Of a stretch of 6,279 nucleotides of DNA, positions 1 through 5,602 are shown piece by piece; the first letter of the stretch is position 1, and the number at the start of each line of letters is the position of its first letter. Under the pieces are notes generated by a model. That model did no database searches and had not been told where the DNA came from. It saw only the letters and a program-made list of their open reading frames with translations. The stretch lies in NCBI GenBank assembly GCA_030526885.1, contig JAUNBV010000111.1, forward strand, positions 1-6,279, given 5' to 3'. The stretch comes from Syntrophomonadaceae bacterium (GTDB lineage: Bacteria; Bacillota; Syntrophomonadia; Syntrophomonadales; Syntrophomonadaceae). The position numbers were made by a program, and so were the translations under genes.

Positions 1-2
1 AC

Positions 3-119
3 GCGGCCACGCAAAAGCGGCTCGTCGAAACGTGCCCGCCGGACATGCGCGCGCGCTTCAGCGCGCCGGACTACAGCGTCTTTTACCACGCGCCGACCAC
101 AGCTTGGGCCCCGATATGA
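3..119 (+). CDS. Possible C-terminal end of a convergent gene (partial, unrecognised)
   Basis: An open plus-strand frame enters from the left edge and stops with TGA at 117-119, giving 38 residues that include KRLVETCPPDMRARF and APDYSVFYH. Most codons end in G or C and the residue mix is protein-like, unlike the Arg/His-rich translation of the neighbouring plus frame. It would converge on the pyrophosphorylase gene and overlap its 3' end by 37 nt. I do not recognise the family. The minus strand here has the same codon third positions and is also open in one frame, so codon bias cannot settle the strand. Chance openness of GC-rich DNA is a real alternative. Confidence 0.35.
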   Translation, partial: AATQKRLVETCPPDMRARFSAPDYSVFYHAPTTAWAPI

Positions 120-1048
120 CACCCGGAGCCGATGATGGCATCCCTGATCTCCGCGCCGGGCCCGATGACGCTGTTTTCCCAGATGACCGCGTTCTCCAAT
201 ATCACCCCTTCGCCGATGGTGCTGCCCGCGCCCACACAGGCGCTGCCCTTCACCACCACCTCATGACCCAGCCGTACGCCCTCGCCCGCCAGCAGCCTGC
301 CCCACGGCGACGCGATTACCTCGCCCTGCGGCTGCACTCGCACCCTCCCGGTGAGAATATCGTCATGCGCCTGCCGGTACGTGTCCAGGCTGCCCACATC
401 ACACCAGTAATCGTCGATGCCAAAGCCATAAAACGGCGCGCCGCATTCAATCAGGGCCGGGAAAACCTGCAGGCCAAAATCATAGAATTCTCCCGCCGGA
501 ATGTGCTCGAATATCTCCGGCTCGAATATGTAAATGCCCGTATTGACTAGGTCGCTCAGCGCTTCGCTGCGCGGCGGCTTTTCCTGAAAACTCTTTATCC
601 GCTCTCCCGCGTCCAGCACCACCACCCCGAATTCCTCCACCGCTTCCACCGGTTTGAGCGCGATGCTGGCCAGCGCGCCCGCCCGCCTATGGCGCCGCAG
701 CAGGGCGGAAAGGTCGATATCGGTCAAGGCATCGCCGCTTAAAACCACAAAGGTTTCATCCAAAAACGCGGCGCAGCGCTTCACCCCGCCCGCCGTGCCC
801 CACAGCTCCTTTTCGTGGGAATAGCACAGCTCAATCCCGAAATCCTCCCCATTGCCAAAATAATCGCTGATGGCTTGGCCCAAATAATGCAGATTAGCGA
901 CTACCTGATCAAAGCCATGCCGTTGCAGCAACCGCAGGCTGTTTTCCATCAACGGCCGGTTGCACAAGGATATCATCGGTTTCGGCACCTCGGCCGTCAT
1001 CGGCATCAGCCGCGAACCCACGCCGGCGGCCATTATCATCGCTTTCAC
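83..1048 (-). CDS. Sugar-1-phosphate nucleotidyltransferase, GMPP-like (NDP-sugar pyrophosphorylase with left-handed beta-helix tail)
   Basis: Predicted cytoplasmic enzyme that joins a sugar 1-phosphate to an NTP, giving an NDP-sugar and pyrophosphate; GDP-mannose is the most likely product by family resemblance. Seen in the 321-residue product: the nucleotide-binding start MAAGVGSRL (residues 6-14) with PKPM at 22-25 (Lys23), LWGTAGG at 82-88, LSGD at 103-106 (metal-binding Asp106), FQEKP at 154-158, NTGIY at 169-173 and WCDVGS at 215-220. From about residue 251 to the end come hexapeptide repeats (VGAGSTIGEGV, VIGPGAEI) of a left-handed beta helix. The start is GTG at 1048: the family begins with MKAMIMAAG, and GAGG at 1056-1059 lies 7 nt upstream. 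Closest remembered relatives in clostridia are about 800-residue fusions with a C-terminal phosphomannomutase domain; here TAA ends the protein within the helix, so it is a short stand-alone form or a truncated fusion. Substrate specificity cannot be read from the sequence. Confidence 0.9.
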   Translation of the reverse strand: MKAMIMAAGVGSRLMPMTAEVPKPMISLCNRPLMENSLRLLQRHGFDQVVANLHYLGQAISDYFGNGEDFGIELCYSHEKELWGTAGGVKRCAAFLDETFVVLSGDALTDIDLSALLRRHRRAGALASIALKPVEAVEEFGVVVLDAGERIKSFQEKPPRSEALSDLVNTGIYIFEPEIFEHIPAGEFYDFGLQVFPALIECGAPFYGFGIDDYWCDVGSLDTYRQAHDDILTGRVRVQPQGEVIASPWGRLLAGEGVRLGHEVVVKGSACVGAGSTIGEGVILENAVIWENSVIGPGAEIRDAIIGSGCHIGAQAVVGAW

Positions 1049-1091
1049 AAAAACACCTCATTAAACTGGTCAAATTATGGGTATTAACCAA

Positions 1092-1120
1092 AGTATATCA
1101 TACCATTTTAACGATGAACA
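1092..1120 (-). promoter_or_regulatory. Candidate sigma-A promoter for the pyrophosphorylase gene
   Basis: On the minus strand there is a -10 box TATACT (1097-1092) preceded by TGA, matching the extended -10 pattern TGN-TATAAT. A weak -35 TGTTCA (1120-1115) sits 17 nt away. Transcription would start near 1085, giving a leader of roughly 37 nt before the GTG at 1048. The surroundings are AT-rich, unlike the genes on either side. The weak -35 keeps this tentative. Confidence 0.45.
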
Positions 1121-1282
1121 GCCATCGGCGGGGCTGATAACACAGCAATCATTAAAAAACCTTTTATGTGGCAAAAATATCCCCTCATAGCCGGTTTTGG
1201 TGTGCGCCTTGCCCCATTGCTCCATCAGATTTTGAGGATATGCCCGGCCCGGTTTTACGCTCGTCCCGCCCCGGACACGCAG

Positions 1283-1315
1283 ACAGGGGCGCAGGTCTTT
1301 GCCCTGCGCCCCTGT
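1283..1315 (-). terminator. 13-bp perfect hairpin, probable terminator-like structure after SLH protein 1
   Basis: Arms ACAGGGGCGCAGG (1283-1295) and CCTGCGCCCCTGT (1303-1315) are exact reverse complements with a 7-nt loop. The hairpin lies 71 nt past the SLH protein 1 stop and before the promoter candidate of the next gene, which is where the surface-protein transcript would be expected to end. No T-run follows on either strand, so it is not a classical intrinsic terminator. It may instead block 3' exonuclease or belong to an intergenic repeat. Confidence 0.5.
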
Positions 1316-1386
1316 GGGGTATCGGATGATTATTCACTTCGGGACAAAATGTCCCCCGGTGGGCCCCATGGGGATAGCCGCTTGGT

Positions 1387-1977
1387 TTACACTTCCAGAT
1401 TCTTAACCATGCGCACCGCGATGAGCAGGGCCTGTTCGCGGGTGGCGTTGGCATAGCCGGTGGCCTGTTCCTCGGTGGTGATGTTCTTGGGCGCAAACTC
1501 ATTATTGCCCATGCCGCCGATGATGCCGTTGGCGGCCATGAAATACACGCTGTCCTTGGCGTAAGCAGAGATGTCCGCGTCGTCGGCAAAGGCGGCGGGT
1601 TTGGTGTAGGTAAGGGTAAATTCCCCGTCGGTGGCCAGGGTCCAGCCGGGCTTGGTCACGCGTTTGAACACGCGGGTCAGCATGGTGGCGGCCTGTTCAC
1701 GGTTTAATAGCGCATCGGGGGTAAAGGTGGTGGCCGATGTGCCGTTCACCGCGCCGATGTTGTAGGCTTTGAGCACTTCAATATCGCTGGTGTCGGTAAA
1801 GGGATTCTCCGTGGCGGGCAGCGCCGCCGTGCCGGCCAGGGATTCATACACCTTGACCGCTACCGCCGCAAACTCGGCGCGGGTGATGTCCTGGGTAAGG
1901 TCTGCGCCCTCCAGCACATCGGGAATCAGGCCCAGTTCATCGGCTTCGGCCAATTCTTCCTGCGCCCAGTCGGAGGC
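1387..1977 (-). repeat. SLH module, copy 1 of a duplicated segment
   Basis: Encodes the last 196 residues of SLH protein 1 and matches 3395-3985. By eye the two copies differ at about 18 residues (about 91% identity) and carry many silent differences. They include an exact 70-nt match (1418-1487 against 3426-3495). Similarity stops sharply at the ASDW that opens the module. Confidence 0.9.
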
Positions 1978-2565
1978 TTGGATCTCATCGTCAACTTTTT
2001 TGCCGATGGTGAATACATCCGTCCAGTCGGAATAGACCTTGTTGCTATCGTAGTCCCGCATCACAAAGCGGAGTTTGAGGTAGACGGTGTTGTTTTCCAA
2101 ATCAAACCAGCCGTTCCCGCTATCGTCAATGCCGTGACAGATATGGGCATAGCCGTGCTCGGCGGGATTGGAGTAATTGGAACGCAGGAAGCCCACCTGT
2201 TCCACAATATCGCCCTTGGTTATGGTCACTACATCGCTGCCGTAATCACCTTTCGCAATATCCTGCCAGTCATCCAAGCCGGAGCACTTCCAGTCGGTTT
2301 CGGAGTTTATCGACCAGTCTGCCTGCAAGACCACGGCGGCAGCATCCTCACTTTCCAAGAGCGCCCGAATGGAATCGGACACGCCGAAGGAGAGGATGAT
2401 GTCATCGGTAAAGTCCATGTATGCTCCCGGCACATCGTCATCCAGCGCCGCCTTTGGGGAAACGGGTGCGTCAATCTTGGCGGGGAGCGCCGCCAGTGCG
2501 GTCATGGGGAGCAGGGACAGGCACATCACCAGTGCCAACGTGAGGGATATAATTCGCTTTCTCAT
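1387..2565 (-). CDS. Secreted SLH-domain cell-surface protein 1 (392 aa)
   Basis: Exported protein expected to bind the cell-wall polymer through three C-terminal SLH motifs. Residues 1-25 form a signal peptide (MRKR, hydrophobic core, TALA before the cut). Residues 26-196 are a variable region without a recognised enzyme motif; the part around VYLKLRFVMRDYDSNKVYSDW (161-181, listed here by position) ends in a pattern like the last strands of a fibronectin-III-like beta sandwich, which is a guess. Residues 197-392 are the SLH module, with ITRAEF (227-232), LNREQAA (287-293) and ATREQAL (374-380) as signature segments. The start at 2565 is chosen because AAGGAGG lies 8 nt upstream and the signal peptide begins there; an in-frame ATG 39 nt earlier has no ribosome binding site. 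It follows lipoprotein 1 by 126 nt. The SLH module and first 25 residues are near copies of SLH protein 2, while residues 26-196 are not. No catalytic residues are apparent, so a structural or ligand-binding role is most likely. Confidence 0.9.
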   Translation of the reverse strand: MRKRIISLTLALVMCLSLLPMTALAALPAKIDAPVSPKAALDDDVPGAYMDFTDDIILSFGVSDSIRALLESEDAAAVVLQADWSINSETDWKCSGLDDWQDIAKGDYGSDVVTITKGDIVEQVGFLRSNYSNPAEHGYAHICHGIDDSGNGWFDLENNTVYLKLRFVMRDYDSNKVYSDWTDVFTIGKKVDDEIQASDWAQEELAEADELGLIPDVLEGADLTQDITRAEFAAVAVKVYESLAGTAALPATENPFTDTSDIEVLKAYNIGAVNGTSATTFTPDALLNREQAATMLTRVFKRVTKPGWTLATDGEFTLTYTKPAAFADDADISAYAKDSVYFMAANGIIGGMGNNEFAPKNITTEEQATGYANATREQALLIAVRMVKNLEV

Positions 2566-2651
2566 GTAGGGTTCCTCCTTCAATTTTGTTGTGAGTGCGG
2601 CCATGCCGCCGGTTGCGGTATTGAGCCTTTTTACGCTCTCGCGGTTAGGTT
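2566..2651 (-). promoter_or_regulatory. Conserved structured leader of SLH protein 1
   Basis: This 86-nt stretch directly upstream of the start is closely matched by 4958-5039 upstream of SLH protein 2. On the minus strand it contains CGC-GAGA-GCG (2643-2634), a short stem with a GNRA tetraloop; GAGC/GCTC arms around an A-rich loop (2638-2623); and GCGGC-ATG-GCCGC (2609-2597), a 5-bp stem with a 3-nt loop. Then comes the AAGGAGG site. Conservation of a noncoding stretch including its stems suggests an RNA element or simply recent duplication. I cannot match it to a named riboswitch. Confidence 0.5.
2574..2580 (-). promoter_or_regulatory. Ribosome binding site that sets the SLH protein 1 start
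   Basis: AAGGAGG with 8 nt to the ATG at 2565. It decides against the in-frame ATG at 2604, which lies in the loop of a hairpin and has no purine-rich site ahead of it. Confidence 0.85.
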
Positions 2652-2691
2652 GAAATTAGGGTATATCTTTCTTGTGCGTCTGCATGGTGCG

Positions 2692-3330
2692 CTATCTCCA
2701 AACGCTAATGCTTAAACTGTATTGGCCCGCTTCAATATCATAGCGTGAAGCCACCATTATCTTGGCGTCGCCTGTTGACAGCTTGTAGGGATAGGCGCAG
2801 CTTCCGCCCGGCAGGTCAGCCCAAAGCGGACCCTCCATTAAGGATTGCAGCGACGCCTCTTTGTCATCTTCTGTGCCGATATATTGTGGATACTTGTGCA
2901 ATTTCCCGTCGGTGGAAAGCGAAAGCATTTTGGCGTAGAGCGTTTCAAACCATGCGTTGATGTCCTCTTGCGTCGTCGCGTCCTTGTCAACGTTAATCTT
3001 GATATAGCCGAAGCTGTCAATTTCTCCGGCTTTGCTATCGCCTTCCATTTCAACCGGGGCAAACTCCACAAAATATTCCGGCATAATATCGTCCTCGGTC
3101 ATGCCGTAATACGTCAAGAACTCCGCTACGGTATAGTCGCCCGTCGGTTCCTCTGCTTCGCCGCTGCTCTGTTCCGGTGTGCTTTCAGACGGCGTGGACG
3201 GTGTTTGTTCGGGCTGCTGTGAGTTTGTCGGCGTATCGCCGCCGGACGGTGCGGGGTCGGTATCGCCGCCGCAGGCGGCGAGGGCAAATACCATTATAAG
3301 GGCCATTGCTAACGCTAATATTTTTTTCAT
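2692..3330 (-). CDS. Secreted lipoprotein 1 of unknown function (212 aa)
   Basis: Predicted membrane-anchored lipoprotein facing the cell wall. Residues 1-20 are a type II signal peptide with lipobox LAAC, so Cys20 would be lipidated. Residues 21-66 are a Ser/Thr/Pro/Glu-rich flexible linker (DPAPSGG, PEQTPSTPSES). Residues 67-212 form an acidic globular domain with FLTYYGMTEDDIMPEY near its start and a beta-rich end (YSLSISVW); I recognise no family. The ATG at 3330 is preferred over the GTG just upstream (3333) because the paralogue starts at the same point and GGGAGG lies 9 nt upstream. It starts only 64 nt after SLH protein 2 ends and is followed 126 nt later by SLH protein 1, so co-transcription is likely. 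The signal peptide and first linker residues match lipoproteins 2 and 3, but the mature domain looks different from theirs. A ligand-binding or wall-associated role is possible but unproven. Confidence 0.87.
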   Translation of the reverse strand: MKKILALAMALIMVFALAACGGDTDPAPSGGDTPTNSQQPEQTPSTPSESTPEQSSGEAEEPTGDYTVAEFLTYYGMTEDDIMPEYFVEFAPVEMEGDSKAGEIDSFGYIKINVDKDATTQEDINAWFETLYAKMLSLSTDGKLHKYPQYIGTEDDKEASLQSLMEGPLWADLPGGSCAYPYKLSTGDAKIMVASRYDIEAGQYSLSISVWR

Positions 3331-3358
3331 CACGTTTTACCTCCCTAAATTTAATTCC

Positions 3359-3384
3359 ATTTTGATACGAGCGGCTTATCTGCC
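3359..3384 (-). promoter_or_regulatory. Conserved box upstream of lipoprotein 1
   Basis: This 26-nt stretch agrees at 24 positions with 5632-5657, which sits at the same place upstream of lipoprotein 2 (28-29 nt before each start codon). On the minus strand the core is GATAAGCCGCT then GTATCAAAAT, with GATA and TATC as short inverted ends. It could be part of a promoter (TATCAA as a poor -10), an operator, or a duplication relic; no good -35 is seen. Confidence 0.4.
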
Positions 3385-3394
3385 TGGGCTGGGG

Positions 3395-3985
3395 TTATAC
3401 TTCCAGGTTCTTAACCATGCGCACGGCGATGAGCAGGGCCTGTTCGCGGGTGGCGTTGGCATAGCCGGTGGCCTGTTCCTCGGTGGTGATGTTCTGGGGC
3501 GCAAACTTGTTATCCCCCATGCCGCCGATGATGCCGTTGGCGGCCATGAAGTACACGCTGTCCTTCGCGTATCCCGAGATGTCCGCATCGTCGGCAAAGG
3601 CGGCGGGTTTGGTGTAGGTAAGGGTAAACTCGCTGTCCGTGGCCAGCGTCCAACCCACAAGGGAAACCTTTTTGAATACGCGGGTCAGCATGGTCGCCGC
3701 CTGTTCGCGGTTTAGGAGCGCGTCGGGGGTAAAGGTGGTGTCGCTGGTGCCGTTGACCGCGCCGATGTTGTAGGCTTTCAGCACCTCCACGTCGCTCGTG
3801 TCGGTGAAGGGATTATTAACAGCGGGGATGGCCGCCGTGCCGGACAGCGCCTCATACACCTTGACCGCTACCGCCGCAAACTCGGCGCGGGTGATGTCCT
3901 GGGTAAGGTCGGCGCCCTCCAGCACCTCGGGGATGAGGCCGAGCTCGTCAGCCTCGGCCAGTTCTTCCGTTGCCCAGTCGGAGGC
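3395..3985 (-). repeat. SLH module, copy 2 of a duplicated segment
   Basis: Partner of 1387-1977. It encodes the last 196 residues of SLH protein 2, with the same boundary at ASDW. The third SLH motif in both copies is stretched: ITTEEQATGYA is inserted before the usual TREQA, so it looks internally expanded compared with standard SLH motifs. Confidence 0.9.
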
Positions 3986-4957
3986 GTTCGCCCATGCATC
4001 CGTGGAGCCAAATTGAGAAAAATCAATGTCGGGGGAACCGGTTCCTGCACTCAGGCGAACATCCGGGGCCCATTCTGTGCCCGACGCGAGCACGATGCCG
4101 AATTCGTAATTCTCCACATATCCGCTTGTAGAAGCGCGGACCGCGTTAAGGCCCGGAATGGCCTCAAAAGTAAAGGAACCGTCTGCGGCGGCCGTCACGG
4201 TGGTGGAGGTGCCCAGTAGGCGGACAGTGGCGCCCGGCTGCGTGGTGCCGGAGAAATCCCCGGTGAACAGGCTGTCCTGATAGTTGACCAGCAGTTTTGC
4301 GAAATCGACCGCGTAGCCGTCGCCAAGGCCGGTGGTCTCATCGATGGCAATAATCAGTTCGCCGGAGGCAATCTCATTGAAAAAGCCGGAGGGGATCACC
4401 GCGGAGACGATGTAGGAGGTGGGACCGGTCTGGTCCACCTGATTGAGCAGCTCAGCGATGAAGGGGGCACTACGCCCGTTGAGGGTGACGGAAAAGCTGG
4501 TGCCCCAGTTGAGCGCCTGAAAATCATCGATACAGAGCTGAAGCAGGGCGTTTTTTACGGTGATGCCGGCGGCATCGTAACGCATGGAGATAGTCAGCGC
4601 GCCGGGGGCGGTTACATATTTGGAATAGCCGTCTTTTCCACCGCCGGACCATTGGGAGCCAATGTACATACGGTCGGTGCCGGTGGGGTCTGCGGCGTCA
4701 TCCGTCCATGGAAAGCTATGGGGACGCTGGTTTTTGGCAGTAAAGGGGCTGTATCCGTTTGCTATGGCGTTGCTGTCGTTCATGGCGTCAATGTCACCTG
4801 TACGCACCATCAGCTCCGCTTCATCGGTGTTTTTAAGAGTCAGGGTTTTCGCGGCCCAGTCGCCGTTATTGTCGTCGCTGGACGCCAGCGCCGTCATAGG
4901 CAGCAGGGACAGGCACATCACCAGTGCCAACGCGAGGGATATAATTCGCTTTCTCAT
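3395..4957 (-). CDS. Secreted SLH-domain cell-surface protein 2 (520 aa)
   Basis: Exported, wall-anchored protein. Residues 1-25 are a signal peptide nearly identical to that of SLH protein 1. Residues about 36-226 form a beta-rich domain with VRTGDIDAMND (51-61), PTGTDRMYIGS (91-101), CIDDFQALNWG (142-152) and GDGYAVDFAKLLVN (212-225). It resembles domains I recall from other secreted bacterial proteins but cannot name. Residues about 230-303 resemble a carboxypeptidase-regulatory-like beta sandwich (GATVRLLG, then ADGSFTFEAIPG, then GY); these usually act as spacers or binding modules. Residues 325-520 are three SLH motifs with ITRAEF (355-360), LNREQAA (415-421) and ATREQAL (502-508). The start at 4957 has AAGGAGG 8 nt upstream; an in-frame ATG at 4993 lacks one. 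It follows lipoprotein 2 by 117 nt and precedes lipoprotein 1 by 64 nt. No enzyme motif is visible, so adhesion or glycan binding is the likeliest role (inference). Confidence 0.9.
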   Translation of the reverse strand: MRKRIISLALALVMCLSLLPMTALASSDDNNGDWAAKTLTLKNTDEAELMVRTGDIDAMNDSNAIANGYSPFTAKNQRPHSFPWTDDAADPTGTDRMYIGSQWSGGGKDGYSKYVTAPGALTISMRYDAAGITVKNALLQLCIDDFQALNWGTSFSVTLNGRSAPFIAELLNQVDQTGPTSYIVSAVIPSGFFNEIASGELIIAIDETTGLGDGYAVDFAKLLVNYQDSLFTGDFSGTTQPGATVRLLGTSTTVTAAADGSFTFEAIPGLNAVRASTSGYVENYEFGIVLASGTEWAPDVRLSAGTGSPDIDFSQFGSTDAWANASDWATEELAEADELGLIPEVLEGADLTQDITRAEFAAVAVKVYEALSGTAAIPAVNNPFTDTSDVEVLKAYNIGAVNGTSDTTFTPDALLNREQAATMLTRVFKKVSLVGWTLATDSEFTLTYTKPAAFADDADISGYAKDSVYFMAANGIIGGMGDNKFAPQNITTEEQATGYANATREQALLIAVRMVKNLEV

Positions 4958-5039
4958 GTAGGGTTCCTCCTTCAATTTTATTTCGGCGGCCATGCCGCGG
5001 TTGCGGTTTTGAGCATTTTTACGCTCTCGCGGTTAGGTT
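4958..5039 (-). promoter_or_regulatory. Conserved structured leader of SLH protein 2
   Basis: Partner of 2566-2651. It keeps CGC-GAGA-GCG (5031-5022), GAGC/GCTC around an A-rich loop, and GCGGC-ATG-GCCGC (4998-4986), then AAGGAGG. The two copies differ mainly between the last hairpin and the ribosome binding site, where a length change of 3 nt keeps the upstream ATG in frame. No good promoter is seen between it and the lipoprotein 2 stop, so it is probably an intercistronic leader. Confidence 0.5.
4966..4972 (-). promoter_or_regulatory. Ribosome binding site that sets the SLH protein 2 start
   Basis: AAGGAGG with 8 nt to the ATG at 4957, identical in sequence and spacing to that of SLH protein 1. 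It favours 4957 over the in-frame ATG at 4993. Confidence 0.85.
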
Positions 5040-5074
5040 AGATAAACGGCTTTGCCAACTGCTTATTTTCCGGC

Positions 5075-5602
5075 TTATTTCCCACGATTTGTGATTACAA
5101 GCTGATAGGCAACCTCGCCATCGGGGGTATCTACGGTATCCCCTGTCGTGTCAGAAGGATAGGAAACTTGATAATTGGTATAAGAGGATGGATGCATACC
5201 CTGATACAACATCCATCTGCCAGATGAATCATCGTGAATATTTTTGTTCATAACCTCATAATATCCTGCGCTCTCAAGAGCAACACAATATTCATGGCAC
5301 TCCTCGATGGTGGTGTTGTTAAAGTACAGAGAATGAACCGCGCCGTTATCATCGTACTCGGTGTAGACAAGTTCTCCATGAGGGTATTCGGGGATTTCCC
5401 AGCCTTCAGCGATTACCGGGCCGCTGGGCGTATCTATGCCGGGGTCGGGGGTGCTATCGTCAGATGTGTCGGACGGCTGCTGCTCGGAAACGCCGGGGTC
5501 AGCCGCGCCGTCGCCGGACGGGGCGGGTTCGGTGTCGCCGCCGCAGGCGGCGAGGGCAAATACCATAATAAGGGCCATTGCTAATGCTAATAATTTTTTC
5601 AT
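5075..5602 (-). CDS. Secreted lipoprotein 2 of unknown function (175 aa)
   Basis: Predicted membrane-anchored lipoprotein. Residues 1-20 are a type II signal peptide with lipobox LAAC (Cys20). Residues 21-63 are an acidic Asp/Pro/Ser linker. Residues 64-175 are a small globular domain: PEYPHGELVYTEYDDNG (71-87), then SLYFNNTTIEECHEYCVALESAGY (91-114, by position), then a beta-rich end closing with AYQLVIT. The order strand, helix with Tyr and Leu, then AGY/GGF and further strands recurs in lipoprotein 3, so the two mature domains are probably distant homologues; such small domains are common in clostridial lipoproteins but I know no function. The ATG at 5602 has GGAGG 9 nt upstream. It begins 236 nt after lipoprotein 3 and is followed 117 nt later by SLH protein 2. 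The first 101 nt after the hydrophobic core are identical to lipoprotein 3. Confidence 0.87.
   Translation of the reverse strand: MKKLLALAMALIMVFALAACGGDTEPAPSGDGAADPGVSEQQPSDTSDDSTPDPGIDTPSGPVIAEGWEIPEYPHGELVYTEYDDNGAVHSLYFNNTTIEECHEYCVALESAGYYEVMNKNIHDDSSGRWMLYQGMHPSSYTNYQVSYPSDTTGDTVDTPDGEVAYQLVITNRGK
5466..5566 (-). repeat. 101-nt exact direct repeat (copy in lipoprotein 2)
   Basis: Identical base for base to 6179-6279. It encodes the end of the signal peptide from MVFALAAC and the linker up to PSDT. Identity ends abruptly where the mature parts begin to differ. The second copy reaches the window edge, so the true repeat may be longer. Confidence 0.93.

Larger units (their letters stand above)
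1049..1386. other. 338-nt intergenic region between SLH protein 1 and the pyrophosphorylase
   Basis: No convincing gene. From the SLH side it holds a short inverted repeat (GGGACA-AAA-TGTCCC, 1341-1355), a GC-rich stretch with the palindrome CCCCATGGGG (1364-1373), a perfect 13-bp hairpin (1283-1315), and then AT-rich DNA with a promoter candidate for the pyrophosphorylase. One minus-strand frame stays open from 1333 to a TGA at 1070-1072 (87 codons), with an internal ATG at 1225 giving 51 residues (MEQWGKAHTK...). It has no ribosome binding site and runs through the hairpin and the promoter, so I do not call it a gene. Confidence 0.6.

Noticed and set aside
32..550. Plus-strand open frame of 172 codons
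   Set aside because: It lies antisense to the pyrophosphorylase, whose motifs are unmistakable, and its product is rich in Arg, His, Pro and Ala as expected of a shadow frame.
1283..1315. CRISPR or other array repeat
   Set aside because: A single inverted repeat with no regularly spaced copies in the window.
1185..1589. Minus-strand open frame of 134 codons running past the SLH protein 1 stop
   Set aside because: Its first part is an alternative frame of the SLH module (an equivalent shadow exists at 3376-3660) and the rest is intergenic.
2566..2604. N-terminal extension of SLH protein 1 from the upstream ATG (and likewise 4958-4993 for protein 2)
   Set aside because: No ribosome binding site before the upstream ATG; a perfect one precedes the internal ATG, which also opens a standard signal peptide.
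2566..2651. Cyclic-di-GMP-type riboswitch
   Set aside because: The GNRA-capped stem after AACC is reminiscent, but the conserved core after it is missing and the second helix does not fit. I keep it as an unnamed leader only.
1978..2715. Plus-strand open frame of 245 codons
   Set aside because: Antisense to SLH protein 1 and its leader; no ribosome binding site and no coherent protein features.
3331..3333. GTG as the start of lipoprotein 1
   Set aside because: The adjacent ATG fits the ribosome binding site spacing and the paralogue start, which has no equivalent upstream codon.
3179..3715. Plus-strand open frame of 178 codons
   Set aside because: It crosses the lipoprotein 1 start and the SLH protein 2 end, and mirrors both repeated regions; a shadow.
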